In this document: positions 38,707 through 46,979 of the stretch, piece by piece
Position numbering within the stretch: the stretch's first letter is position 1
Layout of the letters: the number at the start of each line of letters is the position of its first letter
Source: Pseudomonadota bacterium
GTDB taxonomy: Bacteria; Pseudomonadota; Alphaproteobacteria; Caulobacterales; Caulobacteraceae
Reading direction: 5' to 3'
Length of the DNA stretch: 63,865 bases
Assembly: GCA_023451375.1 (NCBI GenBank)
Contig: JAEXZS010000032.1
Location: 1 to 63,865, forward strand
The notes under the pieces: generated by a model
The model's database searches: none
The model's input: the letters and a program-made list of their open reading frames with translations, nothing else
Told to the model about the DNA's origin: nothing
Made by a program: the position numbers and the translations under genes

Positions 38707-39270
38707 TTAGATCTTGCCGACCAGGTCCAGCGACGGGGCCAGGGTGGCTTCACCCTCTTCCCACTTGGCGGGGCAGACTTCGCCGGGATGGGCGCGCACG
38801 TACTGGGCGGCCTTGACCTTGCGCAGCAGCTCGGAGGCGTTGCGGCCCACGCCTTCCGACGTGATCTCCATGAACTGGATCACGCCGTCCGGATCGACCA
38901 GGAAGGTCGCGCGGTCGGCCAGGCCCACGCCCGGACGCATCACGTCGAAGTTGTTGGTGATCGTGCCCGACTGGTCGCCGACCATGTAGTAGTTGATCTT
39001 GCCGATCGCCGGCGAGGTGTCGTGCCAGGCCTTGTGGCTGAAGTGGGTGTCGGTCGAAACCGAGAACACTTCCACGTCCAGGCCTTGCAGGGTCGGATAG
39101 ATGCCGGCCAGGTCTTCCAGTTCGGTCGGGCAAACGAAGGTGAAGTCGGCCGGATAGAAGAAGAAGATCGCCCACTTGCCCTTCACGTCGGCGTCGGAAA
39201 TCTCGACGAACTTGCCTTCCTTGTAGGCGGTGGCCGTGAACGGCTTGATGGGCGTGTTGAGGAGGGCCAT
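38707..39270 (-). CDS. ahpC: Alkyl hydroperoxide reductase subunit C (2-Cys peroxiredoxin)
   Basis: Reduces hydrogen and organic peroxides. The peroxidatic Cys47 is in ADFTFVCPTE and the resolving Cys166 in GEVCPAKWEEG. Length 187 is standard. Upstream lie two AT-rich palindromes that may bind OxyR. Confidence 0.97.
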   Translation of the reverse strand: MALLNTPIKPFTATAYKEGKFVEISDADVKGKWAIFFFYPADFTFVCPTELEDLAGIYPTLQGLDVEVFSVSTDTHFSHKAWHDTSPAIGKINYYMVGDQSGTITNNFDVMRPGVGLADRATFLVDPDGVIQFMEITSEGVGRNASELLRKVKAAQYVRAHPGEVCPAKWEEGEATLAPSLDLVGKI

Positions 39271-39615
39271 GCGAAATCCATTGGCTGAAGTGATTGGGAG
39301 GACGCCCTTCTACCCGAGTCGATCAGATAAGCCCAATCACTTATTTGCAGGTGCACAATAAACTGCGTTTATACAAAAATCCTTCGGCGCGGCAGCGGTT
39401 TGCCGGCGTGGACGGCTCAGGATTCGAGCTGTTTCAGCCTTCTCCTCTCGCGATGCACCATTCACCCGCGGACTGACTCGCCGATCCGCGGGTCAGCGCA
39501 GCGAAGAGCCCGGCGCCCCGGGCTGCGGTCTCGCCGTCAGATGCATTCGGCGCCGGATGCAGGCCTCCCGGCTTCCGGGTTCGTCCCGCGGACGCGGGGA
39601 ATGTCGGGTTAAGGC
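39271..39615. other. Intergenic region between ahpC and namZ, with the ahpC control region
   Basis: 345 bp with no convincing gene. Two inverted repeats stand out against the GC-rich background: ATAAG-N8-CTTAT at 39327-39344 and ATAAA-N5-TTTAT at 39358-39372. The second matches the ATAR-N7-YTAT spacing of an OxyR half-operator. The rest (39380-39615) contains only small GC hairpins, including one at about 39585-39600 that may end the namZ transcript. Confidence 0.5.
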
Positions 39616-40830
39616 TCAGTAGATCAGGTGCGGTGCGCGGGTTTCCACCCAGGCCTGTTCGTCCTGAACGGTCAGCGCGTCCAGATCGCCGGGCATGGCC
39701 CCCACGTCATCGACCCACTCCCGCAGCGCCGGGCCGCCGTTGATGGTGTCGATCGGCAGCCGCCCGAAGGCGTATTCATAGGGAAAGTCGCGCCACAGGT
39801 CGTAGTCCGGATACAGCCGCCGGATCGCCTTGAACCCCAGCGCCTGCACCCGCCACGGCCGGGACGCCGCGTGGTCGTAGTGCGGCCCCTCGACATGAAT
39901 CTGCACGCCCGCGCACAGCTGCCCCACATGCTTGTGGAAGGTCGGCTGGAACCAGCACTCCCGCAGCACGCAGCCTCCCAGCCAGTCCGGCGCCCCCGGC
40001 TGCATCATGCCCCGCATCTCGGCGATGACCGCCCGCGCATCGATGTCCGGCGCCCCGAACAGCTCCAGCGGCCGGGTCGTTCCGCGCCCTTCCGACAGGG
40101 TCGCCCCCTCCAGCATGACCGTGCCGGCGTAGGCCCGCGCCATGCTCAGGTTCGGCGCGTTGGGGCTGGGGTTGATCCACGCCCGTTCCAGCAGGGGCCA
40201 GCCGTACCCCGGCCCCTCGTCCGGCTTCCAGCCCTGCATCTCCACCACGCGGTATTCGACATCCAGCCGGAAATGGTCGACGAACCACAGGCCCAGCTCG
40301 CCCATGGTCATCCCATGCCGCATCGGCATCGGGCCCGCCCCGACGAAGCTCTCGTACCCGGCCCTGAGCGTCAGCCCTTCGACCGGCCTTCCCGCCGGAT
40401 TGGGCCGATCCAGCACCCATACCGCCTTGCCGTGCTTCGCCGCCGCCTCCAGCACATAGAGCAGCGTCGTCACATAGGTGTAGATGCGGCATCCAAGGTC
40501 CTGCAGGTCGATCAGGATGACGTCGAACGTCTCCATCCACTCGTCCCTGGGCCGCCGCACCTCGCCGTACAGGCTGAAGACCGGGATGCCGTGCACCGGA
40601 TCGCGATAGTCGGGGCTCTCCATCATATTGTCCTGCAGGTCGCCCTTCATGCCGTGCTGCGGCCCGAAGGCGGCGCTCAGCGTGATCTCGGGACAGGCGG
40701 CCAGGGCGTCGATCGCGTGCGTCAGGTCCTTCGTCACCGACGCCGGATGCGCCAGCAGCGCCACGCGCCGCCCCTTCAGCTCGCCCCGAAGGGCGTCGTC
40801 GGACAGCAGGCGATCGAGGCCGAAGTTCAT
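39616..40830 (-). CDS. DUF1343 protein, NamZ-like exo-N-acetylmuramidase
   Basis: A 404-residue protein of the family whose Bacillus member NamZ removes terminal MurNAc from peptidoglycan fragments. Diagnostic stretches: SAAFGPQHGMKGD, IPVFSLYGEVRRP, DVILIDLQDLGCRIYTYVTT, LDRPNPAGR and RHGMTMGELGLWF. I see no signal peptide, unlike secreted NamZ, so it may act in the cytoplasm on recycled muropeptides. Third gene of an operon with the CPBP and DOMON-like genes, coupled by ATGA. Confidence 0.88.
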   Translation of the reverse strand: MNFGLDRLLSDDALRGELKGRRVALLAHPASVTKDLTHAIDALAACPEITLSAAFGPQHGMKGDLQDNMMESPDYRDPVHGIPVFSLYGEVRRPRDEWMETFDVILIDLQDLGCRIYTYVTTLLYVLEAAAKHGKAVWVLDRPNPAGRPVEGLTLRAGYESFVGAGPMPMRHGMTMGELGLWFVDHFRLDVEYRVVEMQGWKPDEGPGYGWPLLERAWINPSPNAPNLSMARAYAGTVMLEGATLSEGRGTTRPLELFGAPDIDARAVIAEMRGMMQPGAPDWLGGCVLRECWFQPTFHKHVGQLCAGVQIHVEGPHYDHAASRPWRVQALGFKAIRRLYPDYDLWRDFPYEYAFGRLPIDTINGGPALREWVDDVGAMPGDLDALTVQDEQAWVETRAPHLIY

Positions 40831-41336
40831 GGCAGGTCCAGCGCGAACGAGTCGGAATGATGGAAGTCCGGCTTATCCGATGGATGCCTCAGGCCCCAAT
40901 AGGCGATCGTCCCGTCCAGCCGCTCGACGACCGCCGTCAGCCCGACCGCGCCCGTCGCATCCTCCGGCAGCGTCACGTCCGCCGTCAGCACGAACCGCCC
41001 CTGCGCCATTCGCGTGACGATGAACGGCGCGGGAATCTCCAGCCGCCGCATCCCTTCGCGATAGCCGTCGAACCGATACGCCGCCCACGCCCCCGACGGC
41101 GAAAGATTGTATTCGACATAGCCCGTCGCGGTCCGCGCGAACGCCTCGAAACAGGTCGTCCGCCACAGTCCGTCGGTCCGCACCCGCGCCGCGCCCTCCG
41201 GCCACCGCACCGTCTCCACCGGCCCAGCCAGGCGGTGCTCGAGGCTCAGCACCCCGCCCCGGCGCCGCGCCTCGACCTCCAGCGCCAGCCCGGCGTCCGG
41301 CGTGGTCGGATGCGGGGTCAGCGGGACGCAGCTCAC
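40827..41336 (-). CDS. DOMON-like domain protein
   Basis: A 169-residue protein resembling the DOMON-like/carbohydrate-binding beta-sandwich proteins seen in Caulobacterales (DGLWRTTCFEAFARTATGYV, YNLSPSGAWAAYRFDGYREG). The start is a GTG at 41336 that overlaps the CPBP stop as GTGA; the frame upstream is a shadow. DOMON folds usually bind heme or sugar. No signal peptide is visible. Its fixed link to NamZ suggests a role in handling cell-wall sugars; this is inference. Confidence 0.7.
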   Translation of the reverse strand: MSCVPLTPHPTTPDAGLALEVEARRRGGVLSLEHRLAGPVETVRWPEGAARVRTDGLWRTTCFEAFARTATGYVEYNLSPSGAWAAYRFDGYREGMRRLEIPAPFIVTRMAQGRFVLTADVTLPEDATGAVGLTAVVERLDGTIAYWGLRHPSDKPDFHHSDSFALDLP

Positions 41337-42118
41337 CGGGCGGCCCGCGCCCGTCCGACGCGCTCGAACAGCACGGCGATGACCACGCTGATCGGCGCCA
41401 TGGCCAGCACGATCTGCCGGATCGTCGGCGTCATGCCCAGCGAAACCAGCGCCCATCCGCCGCCGACCCCCTGCTGGACCGCGATGAACGCCAGATGGAA
41501 GCCGATCGACGCCCACACCGATCCGGTCGTCGCGCGCAGCATGCCCAGCGCCACTCCGAAGCCGGCGATGAACCCCAGCTGCATCGGATCGGACGCGGCG
41601 CCGATCAGATGGGCGAACAAGGTGAAGATCACCGCCTGCAGCAACACCCCGCCCCAGGGCCCCGTCAGCCCCATGAGCCGCGACTGGATGTAGCCCCGAA
41701 AGATCAGCTCCTCGGGCAACGCCTCCGACAGGAACACCAGCGCGATCAGCGCCGTCAGCTTCAGCAGCGCTTCACCGGCCGGCGCCAAAACCACGACCTC
41801 AGCCCAGCCGAGCGTGACCGCGCCGATCAGCCCGACCGCCGCCGGGATCGCGGCCCAGGCGGCGCCGGCGACCCCCTTCCATGGCGCGGCCAGGCCGATC
41901 GATCGCGGCGAGGCCCGCCCGACCCGAAGCGCGCCGCCGACCACCACGATCGCGCCCAGCGTCACCACCGCCGCGAACGCCAGTCGATCGGCCTGGGCGA
42001 AAACCTGCGGCGTCGCCTGGCTGATCACGACCGCCAGCCGCCACAGCCCCCAGGACAGCAGCCCCACGACGCCGACCGCCGTCCAGGTCCGTAGCTCGTT
42101 CGACTTCGCCCCGCTCAT
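41333..42118 (-). CDS. CPBP-family intramembrane protease
   Basis: A 261-residue membrane protein with about seven helices and the Rce1/CPBP motifs: EELIFRGYI (EExxxR), FTLFAH and a second His in GFHLAFI. Such proteins cut or bind peptides within the membrane. The frame is open to 42229 but the Met at 42118 (MSGAKSNELR) is the likely start. First gene of the CPBP-DOMON-NamZ operon. Confidence 0.88.
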   Translation of the reverse strand: MSGAKSNELRTWTAVGVVGLLSWGLWRLAVVISQATPQVFAQADRLAFAAVVTLGAIVVVGGALRVGRASPRSIGLAAPWKGVAGAAWAAIPAAVGLIGAVTLGWAEVVVLAPAGEALLKLTALIALVFLSEALPEELIFRGYIQSRLMGLTGPWGGVLLQAVIFTLFAHLIGAASDPMQLGFIAGFGVALGMLRATTGSVWASIGFHLAFIAVQQGVGGGWALVSLGMTPTIRQIVLAMAPISVVIAVLFERVGRARAAR

Positions 42119-42342
42119 AGCCAAGGTGCTACACGCGCCCCGCCGCACAGACCAGACAGCCGTGCGCGGCGGCGGTCTTCTATCGCCCACCGCCATCCCA
42201 ATCCGGAGCGGTTTGTCCTTGCAGAACAAGCGCTCGCCGCGCCAGACCGCCGATCGATCTGGCGCGCCCGCGCGCGGCCGTACAATGCGCGCCCGCCCCC
42301 CGACCGAAGGACGCCGCCATTCCCCCGCTCGCCATCACCGCC

Positions 42343-42400
42343 CGATTTCAGACTATTCACACTATTCAGACGGTGTTTTTCGTCCAGGCGTCTGAAATCG
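42343..42400 (+). promoter_or_regulatory. Structured leader or operator upstream of tyrS
   Basis: CGATTTCAGAC (42343-42353) and GTCTGAAATCG (42390-42400) form a perfect 11-bp inverted repeat. A second TTCAGACG copy at 42365-42372 could pair instead with CGTCTGAA (42389-42396). The two stems exclude each other. It ends 66 bp before the tyrS ATG. The surrounding 348-bp gap (42119-42466) holds no gene I can support. Confidence 0.5.
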
Positions 42401-42466
42401 CCCTCCGCCCAGCCCCTGCGGAAGGGGAAGACGACCGGCGGCATCCCTGCTAACGGAGCCCCCGCC

Positions 42467-43720
42467 ATGACCGATCACGCCTTCAAATCCGACTTCCTCC
42501 GCACCATGCAGGCGCGGGGCTACATTCATCAGATCACCCATCCGGCCGAGCTTGACGAGGCGGCGGCCTCGGGGGTGGTGACGGGCTATATCGGCTTCGA
42601 CGCCACGGCGCCCTCGCTGCACGTCGGCCATCTGATCCAGATCATGCTGCTGCGCCGGCTGCAGCAGGCGGGGCACAAGCCGATCGTGCTGATGGGCGGC
42701 GGCACGACCAAGGTCGGCGACCCCAGCTTCAAGGACACGCAGCGCCCCCTGCTGACGGAAGAGCGGATCGCCGAGAACATCGCCGGCATCAAGGGCGTGT
42801 TCGAGAAGTTCCTGACCTTCGGCGACGGCCCCACCGATGCGATCATGCTCGACAACGACGAATGGCTGTCGAAGCTGGGCTATCTGGAGTTCCTGCGCGA
42901 CTACGGCACGCACTTCACCGTCAACCGCATGCTGAGCTTCGACTCGGTCAAGCTGCGCCTGGAACGGGAGCAGCCGCTGACCTTCCTCGAGTTCAACTAC
43001 ATGCTGATGCAGGCCACCGACTTCCTGGAGCTTAACCGGCGCTACGGCTGCACCCTGCAGATGGGCGGCTCGGACCAGTGGGGCAACATCGTCAACGGGG
43101 TCGAGCTGACCCGCCGCGTGGATCACAAGGCCGCCTTCGGCCTGACCACGCCGCTGCTGTCGACCGCCTCGGGGCAGAAGATGGGCAAGACCGTGGGCGG
43201 GGCCGTCTGGCTGAACGCCGACGCCCTGTCGCCCTATGACTACTGGCAGTACTGGCGCAACACCGAGGACGGCGACGTGGGCCGCTTCATGCGCCTGTTC
43301 ACCGACCTGTCGGACGCGGAGATCGCCCGCTACGAGGCGCTGGAAGGCGCGGCCATCAACGACGCCAAGAAGGCCCTCGCCGACGCGACCACCACCATGC
43401 TGCACGGCGCCGAAGCCGCCGCCCACGCGCGGGCCGCCGCCGAGGCCGCCTTCGAGCAGGGAAGGCTGTCCGCCGACCTGCCGACCGTCGAACTGCCCGC
43501 GGCCGAGGTCTTCGGCGCCATGATCGCCGCCGTCGTCGCCAAGGCGGGCCTCACCGCCTCCAACGGCGAGGCGCGTCGCCTTGCCCAGGGCGGCGGCCTG
43601 CGCCTCAACGACGTGGCGGTGTCCGACGGGGCGCAGCTGCTCACCGAGGCGGACGTGATCGACGGCGTCCTCAAGCTGGCGGCCGGCAAGAAGAAGATCG
43701 TGCTGGTTCGCCCCGTCTGA
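42467..43720 (+). CDS. tyrS: Tyrosyl-tRNA synthetase
   Basis: Class I aminoacyl-tRNA synthetase of 417 residues. The HIGH motif reads HVGHL and the KMSKS motif KMGKT. Tyrosine/ATP pocket stretches GFDATAPSLHVGHL, LQMGGSDQWGNI are present, and an S4 RNA-binding domain occupies the C-terminus (RLAQGGGLRLNDVAV). It lies 20 bp before bcp on the same strand. Confidence 0.96.
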   Translation: MTDHAFKSDFLRTMQARGYIHQITHPAELDEAAASGVVTGYIGFDATAPSLHVGHLIQIMLLRRLQQAGHKPIVLMGGGTTKVGDPSFKDTQRPLLTEERIAENIAGIKGVFEKFLTFGDGPTDAIMLDNDEWLSKLGYLEFLRDYGTHFTVNRMLSFDSVKLRLEREQPLTFLEFNYMLMQATDFLELNRRYGCTLQMGGSDQWGNIVNGVELTRRVDHKAAFGLTTPLLSTASGQKMGKTVGGAVWLNADALSPYDYWQYWRNTEDGDVGRFMRLFTDLSDAEIARYEALEGAAINDAKKALADATTTMLHGAEAAAHARAAAEAAFEQGRLSADLPTVELPAAEVFGAMIAAVVAKAGLTASNGEARRLAQGGGLRLNDVAVSDGAQLLTEADVIDGVLKLAAGKKKIVLVRPV

Positions 43721-43740
43721 CCCGACCCTCCGAGGACTGA

Positions 43741-44199
43741 ATGCCCGAAGCCGGCCAACCCGCCCCCGCCCTCGACCTGCCGACCGACAACGGCGGCCGC
43801 GTCTCCCTTGGCCGGCTCGAGGGCCGGCCCGTCGTCGTCTATTTCTACCCCAAGGCCGATACCCCCGGCTGCACCAACCAGGGCAAGGACTTCTCCGCCC
43901 TGATCGACGACTTCGCCGCCCTGGACGCCACGGTTGTCGCCGTCTCCAGGGACCCGGTCCGCAAGCTCGACCGCTTCAAGGCCAAGCACGACCTCAAGGT
44001 GGTCCTCGCCTCGGACGAGGACGGCGCCGCCTGCGAGGCCTGGGGCGTCTGGGTCCAGAAGAAGCTCTACGGCCGCGAATACATGGGCGTCGAACGCGCC
44101 ACCTTCCTGGTCGGGCGTGACGGAAACGTCGTCAGGACCTGGCGCAATGTTCGTGTTCCGGGCCATGCCGCCCAAGTCCTCGCGGCGCTCAAGGCCTAG
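43741..44199 (+). CDS. bcp: Thioredoxin-dependent peroxiredoxin (BCP/PrxQ)
   Basis: A 152-residue peroxiredoxin. The peroxidatic cysteine is in DTPGCTNQG. The usual PrxQ resolving cysteine five residues later is absent (CTNQGKDF). The only other cysteine is in GAACEAWGVW, so resolution is either through that residue or by a 1-Cys mechanism. It follows tyrS closely. Confidence 0.93.
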   Translation: MPEAGQPAPALDLPTDNGGRVSLGRLEGRPVVVYFYPKADTPGCTNQGKDFSALIDDFAALDATVVAVSRDPVRKLDRFKAKHDLKVVLASDEDGAACEAWGVWVQKKLYGREYMGVERATFLVGRDGNVVRTWRNVRVPGHAAQVLAALKA

Positions 44200-44316
44200 C
44201 GATCGCCGAGCGCGGTTCGGAAGCGGTGCTTGACCTTCGCTCTCCGCGCCCCCCTAAATCGATCCGAGGGCTATGGGGGTCAGGCCGGCCTTAGCTGGCG
44301 ACATGCGGAGCGCACC

Positions 44317-44880
44317 ATGTTCACCAAGAGCAAACCCATCGACAGCGGTCCACAGGGCGGCCTGGGCATCCCCCCGGCGCCTGAACCGTCCGCCCCGGCC
44401 CCCGCGCCGGCGTCTTCTCCCGTCGCGTCGGCTCCCGCGCCCCGCGCGCCCGAGCCGTCTCGGCCCGCCGCCGCGCCGCGGTCCAGCAGCCTGTCGACCC
44501 TGTCCGCCGGCGTGAAGTACGAAGGCAACATCTCCGGCGCCGGCGACCTCCAGGTCGAAGGGTCGCTGAAGGGCGACATCCGCGTCGCCCGCGTCACCAT
44601 CGGCGAGGGCGGCACCGTTGAGGGCACGGTTCACGCCGACGTGCTCGACGTGCGTGGCCGGGTCACGGGCGCCATCGTCGCCAAGCAGGTGCGCCTCTAC
44701 GCCACCTCGCGCGTCGAGGGCGACATCACCCAGGAGCAGCTCACGGTCGAACAGGGCGCCTGGTTCCAGGGCCGCTGCAACCAGGCCAAGCGCGACACGC
44801 CCGGCGCCTCCATGCTGGAACCGCCCGCCGCGCCCGAAAAGGCCAAGCCCGAGAAGGCCGAGGCCAAGACGGCGGCCTGA
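44317..44880 (+). CDS. Bactofilin
   Basis: Polymer-forming cytoskeletal protein of 187 residues. A Pro/Ala-rich disordered N-terminus (1-~58) precedes the beta-helix bactofilin domain (~60-155: YEGNISGAGDLQVEGSLKGD, GGTVEGTVHADVLDVRGRV) and a charged C-terminal tail. In Caulobacter, bactofilins BacA/BacB organise stalk wall synthesis. The frame is open to 44230; the ATG at 44317 has GGAG upstream and is the better start. Confidence 0.92.
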   Translation: MFTKSKPIDSGPQGGLGIPPAPEPSAPAPAPASSPVASAPAPRAPEPSRPAAAPRSSSLSTLSAGVKYEGNISGAGDLQVEGSLKGDIRVARVTIGEGGTVEGTVHADVLDVRGRVTGAIVAKQVRLYATSRVEGDITQEQLTVEQGAWFQGRCNQAKRDTPGASMLEPPAAPEKAKPEKAEAKTAA

Positions 44881-44893
44881 CCCGCGAAACGAA

Positions 44894-44920
44894 AAGGGGC
44901 GGCCCGGCGGGCCGCCCCTT
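44894..44920. terminator. Bidirectional terminator between the bactofilin gene and prfB
   Basis: An 11-bp stem, AAGGGGCGGCC (44894-44904) with GGCCGCCCCTT (44910-44920). T-rich sequence follows on the plus side and AAAA precedes it, giving a U-run on the minus transcript. It separates two convergent genes. Confidence 0.85.
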
Positions 44921-44923
44921 CTT

Positions 44924-46046
44924 CTATTCCGCCGTCGATCCGCGCGTCTCGCCGACCCTGGCGGCCAGCGCCGCGCCCATGAACTGGTCCAGGTCGCCGT
45001 CCAGCACCCCTTGCGTGTCCGATGTCTCGACCTCGGTCCGCAGGTCCTTCACCATCTGGTACGGCTGCAGGACATAGGACCGGATCTGGTGGCCCCAGCC
45101 GATGTCGGTCTTGGCGTCGGCCAAAGCCTGCGCCGCCGCCTCGCGCTTCTGCAGCTCCAGCTCATAGAGCCGCGCCCGCAGCATCTTCCAGGCCTGATCG
45201 CGGTTCTGGTGCTGCGACCGGCCGGCCTGGCAGGCCACGACGGTGTTGGTCGGAATGTGCGTCAGGCGCACCGCCGAGTCCGTCTTGTTGATGTGCTGCC
45301 CGCCGGCGCCGGACGCCCGGTAGGTGTCCGTGCGCACGTCGGCCGGGTTGATGTCGATCTCGATCGCGTCGTCCACCACGGGCGACACGCCGATGGAGGC
45401 GAAGCTGGTGTGCCGCTTGGCCGCCGCGTCATAGGGGCTGATGCGCACCAGGCGGTGGACGCCCGATTCCGACTTCAGCCAGCCGTAGGCGTTCGGCCCC
45501 TTCACCTGGATGGTGGCGGACTTGATGCCGGCCTGTTCGCCCGCCTCCTCCGCCTCGACCTCGACCTCATAGCCGTGCGCCTTGGCCCAGCGGGTGTACA
45601 TGCGCAGCAGCATGCCGGCCCAGTCGTTCGACTCGGTGCCCCCGGCGCCGGAGTTCACTTCCAGATAGGCGTCGTTGCCGTCCGCCTCGCCGGAAAGCAG
45701 GGCTTCCAGCTCGGCGCGCGCGGCGCGTTCCTTGATGGCTCGCAACTGGGCGCGAGCGTCTTCCAGCGCCGCCTCGTCGCCCTCCTCGTCCGCCATCTCG
45801 GCCAGCATCACCCCGTCCTCGAGGCCCTGCTCCATCTCCTTGACGGCGTTGATCTGGCCTTCCAGGCGCGAACGGTCGCGGCTCACGGCCTGGGCCTCGT
45901 CGGGCCTGTCCCACAGCGTGGGATCCTCGACCCGCGCGTTCAGCTCGTCGAGCTTCCTTAAAGCGACATCCCAGTCAAAGACGCCTCCTGAGCAGAGCGA
46001 CGCTCTGCTCGATGTCGGCCTTCATGGCCTCGACATCCGGTCTCAT
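44924..46046 (-). CDS. prfB: Peptide chain release factor 2, expressed through a programmed +1 frameshift
   Basis: Reads UGA and UAA stops. The first 23 codons run from the ATG at 46046 (preceded by GGAG) to an in-frame TGA at 45977-45975. Skipping one base there joins the main frame, giving about 373 residues. The hydrolysis motif GAGGQHINKTDSAVRLTHIP is intact. The stop-recognition tripeptide reads SPY (RISPYDAAAKRHTSF) rather than the E. coli SPF. The gene is convergent with the bactofilin gene. Confidence 0.95.
45975..45989 (-). promoter_or_regulatory. prfB: Programmed +1 frameshift site of prfB
   Basis: On the minus strand the site reads AGGAGGCGTCTTTGAC: an internal Shine-Dalgarno (AGGAGG, 45989-45984), a 3-nt spacer, the slippery CTT and the TGA. 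This is the classic autoregulatory arrangement: low RF2 leaves the UGA unread and promotes the shift. Confidence 0.95.
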
Positions 46047-46289
46047 CGCAATCTCCAGCGATACGAAAGTGAGGGGCGGACATAAAGGCCCGACGGCGAA
46101 AGGGAAAGGGTTGATGGCGTTGCACGCCTTCCCCTCTCCTCCCCATCGCCTGCGATGAATGTGGGAGGGGCTCTTCGACCTCCCACCGCCCTGACCGCCT
46201 GAAACAACCCCTCCGTCTCGCTGCTGCGCGTCGATCCACCTCCCCATGGCTTCACCACGGGAGGAGAAGCTTCCGCACGCCTGAAGAAG

Positions 46290-46304
46290 GTTCTTGCTTT
46301 GTTC
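46290..46304 (+). promoter_or_regulatory. LexA (SOS) box upstream of the radical SAM array
   Basis: GTTCTTGCTTTGTTC is an exact GTTC-N7-GTTC site. It lies 23 bp before the ATG of radical SAM copy 1, where a repressor site belongs. SplB-like radical SAM genes of this family are damage-inducible in some bacteria, which fits. Confidence 0.75.
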
Positions 46305-46327
46305 CGCTACTGTGGCATCTTCCCCTC

Positions 46328-46564
46328 ATGGAAGCCGCGAAGGGAAGAGGCGCGCGTTCGAATGCGACCGGCCGGTACGAATCTTTCAGGCAGGAGGCCT
46401 TCGACGACGGCTGGACCTGTGACGACGCCGAGGCTCAGCCACTGCGCACCGTCCTCACGCCCGAGCACGCGCGGACCATCATCGCCCGGAACGACAGTCC
46501 GGACATCGGTTTCGACCGCTCCATCAACCCCTACAAGGGCTGCGAACATGGCTGCGTCTACTGA
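46328..46564 (+). pseudogene. Radical SAM gene fragment, copy 1 (N-terminal 78 residues)
   Basis: N-terminus of a PA0069-family (SplB-like, COG1533) radical SAM protein: RGARSNATGRYESF, DSPDIGFDRSINPYKGCEHG. The reading frame ends CEHGCVY then TGA, exactly where the third cysteine of the CX3CX2C Fe-S motif should be encoded (TGC). The next ~136 bp (46565-46700) show only a faint resemblance to the gene's continuation. It cannot make an active enzyme. It keeps the LexA box and most resembles the usual Caulobacterales sequence, so it may be the original gene. Confidence 0.8.
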
Positions 46565-46700
46565 CTCGTTACACACTTCTCGCATGATGGCGCGGCCGAT
46601 GCCGTCTTGGGCCTTCCCGCGCGCCTACATAACCCGTCCAGACGCCACGTCTCGCCGTGTGGCTTGGAACCGGCCGTCCCGCCCCTCCGCCTAGAAACCG

Positions 46701-46979
46701 ATGACTGCCGCCGCAACATCGAAATCGCCGGCGCGAGGACGTGGCGCGCGATCCAACGCCAGCGGCAGGTTCGAGCCGACGACAGTCGAGGACTTCGACG
46801 ACGGCTGGACTGACGAGGACGCCGCCCTGCCCGTCCAAGTGCCGACAACCGTCACGCCCCTGCGATCTCGGACGATCATCAGCAAGAATCAGAGCCCGGA
46901 CATCGGGTTCGATCGGTCGATCAACACCTATAAGGGATGCAGTCACGGCTGGCTCTATTATTCTGTTACACAGTCATGA
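46701..46979 (+). pseudogene. Radical SAM gene fragment, copy 2 (N-terminal 92 residues)
   Basis: A second, diverged N-terminal module of the same family (RGRGARSNASGRFEPTTVED, NQSPDIGFDRSINTYKGCSHG). Here the Fe-S motif has decayed: CSHGWLYY, so two of the three cysteines are lost. The frame stops five residues later with a TGA that overlaps the ATG of copy 3 (ATGA). Sequence is closer to copy 3 than to copy 1. Probably non-functional, but the frame and the coupling to copy 3 are intact. Confidence 0.78.

Noticed and set aside
46565..46700. Continuation of radical SAM copy 1 beyond its stop codon
   Set aside because: A shifted frame (starting MMARPMPSWAFPRAY) faintly resembles the antisense-phase reading of copy 3, but the match is too weak and gapped to annotate as coding.
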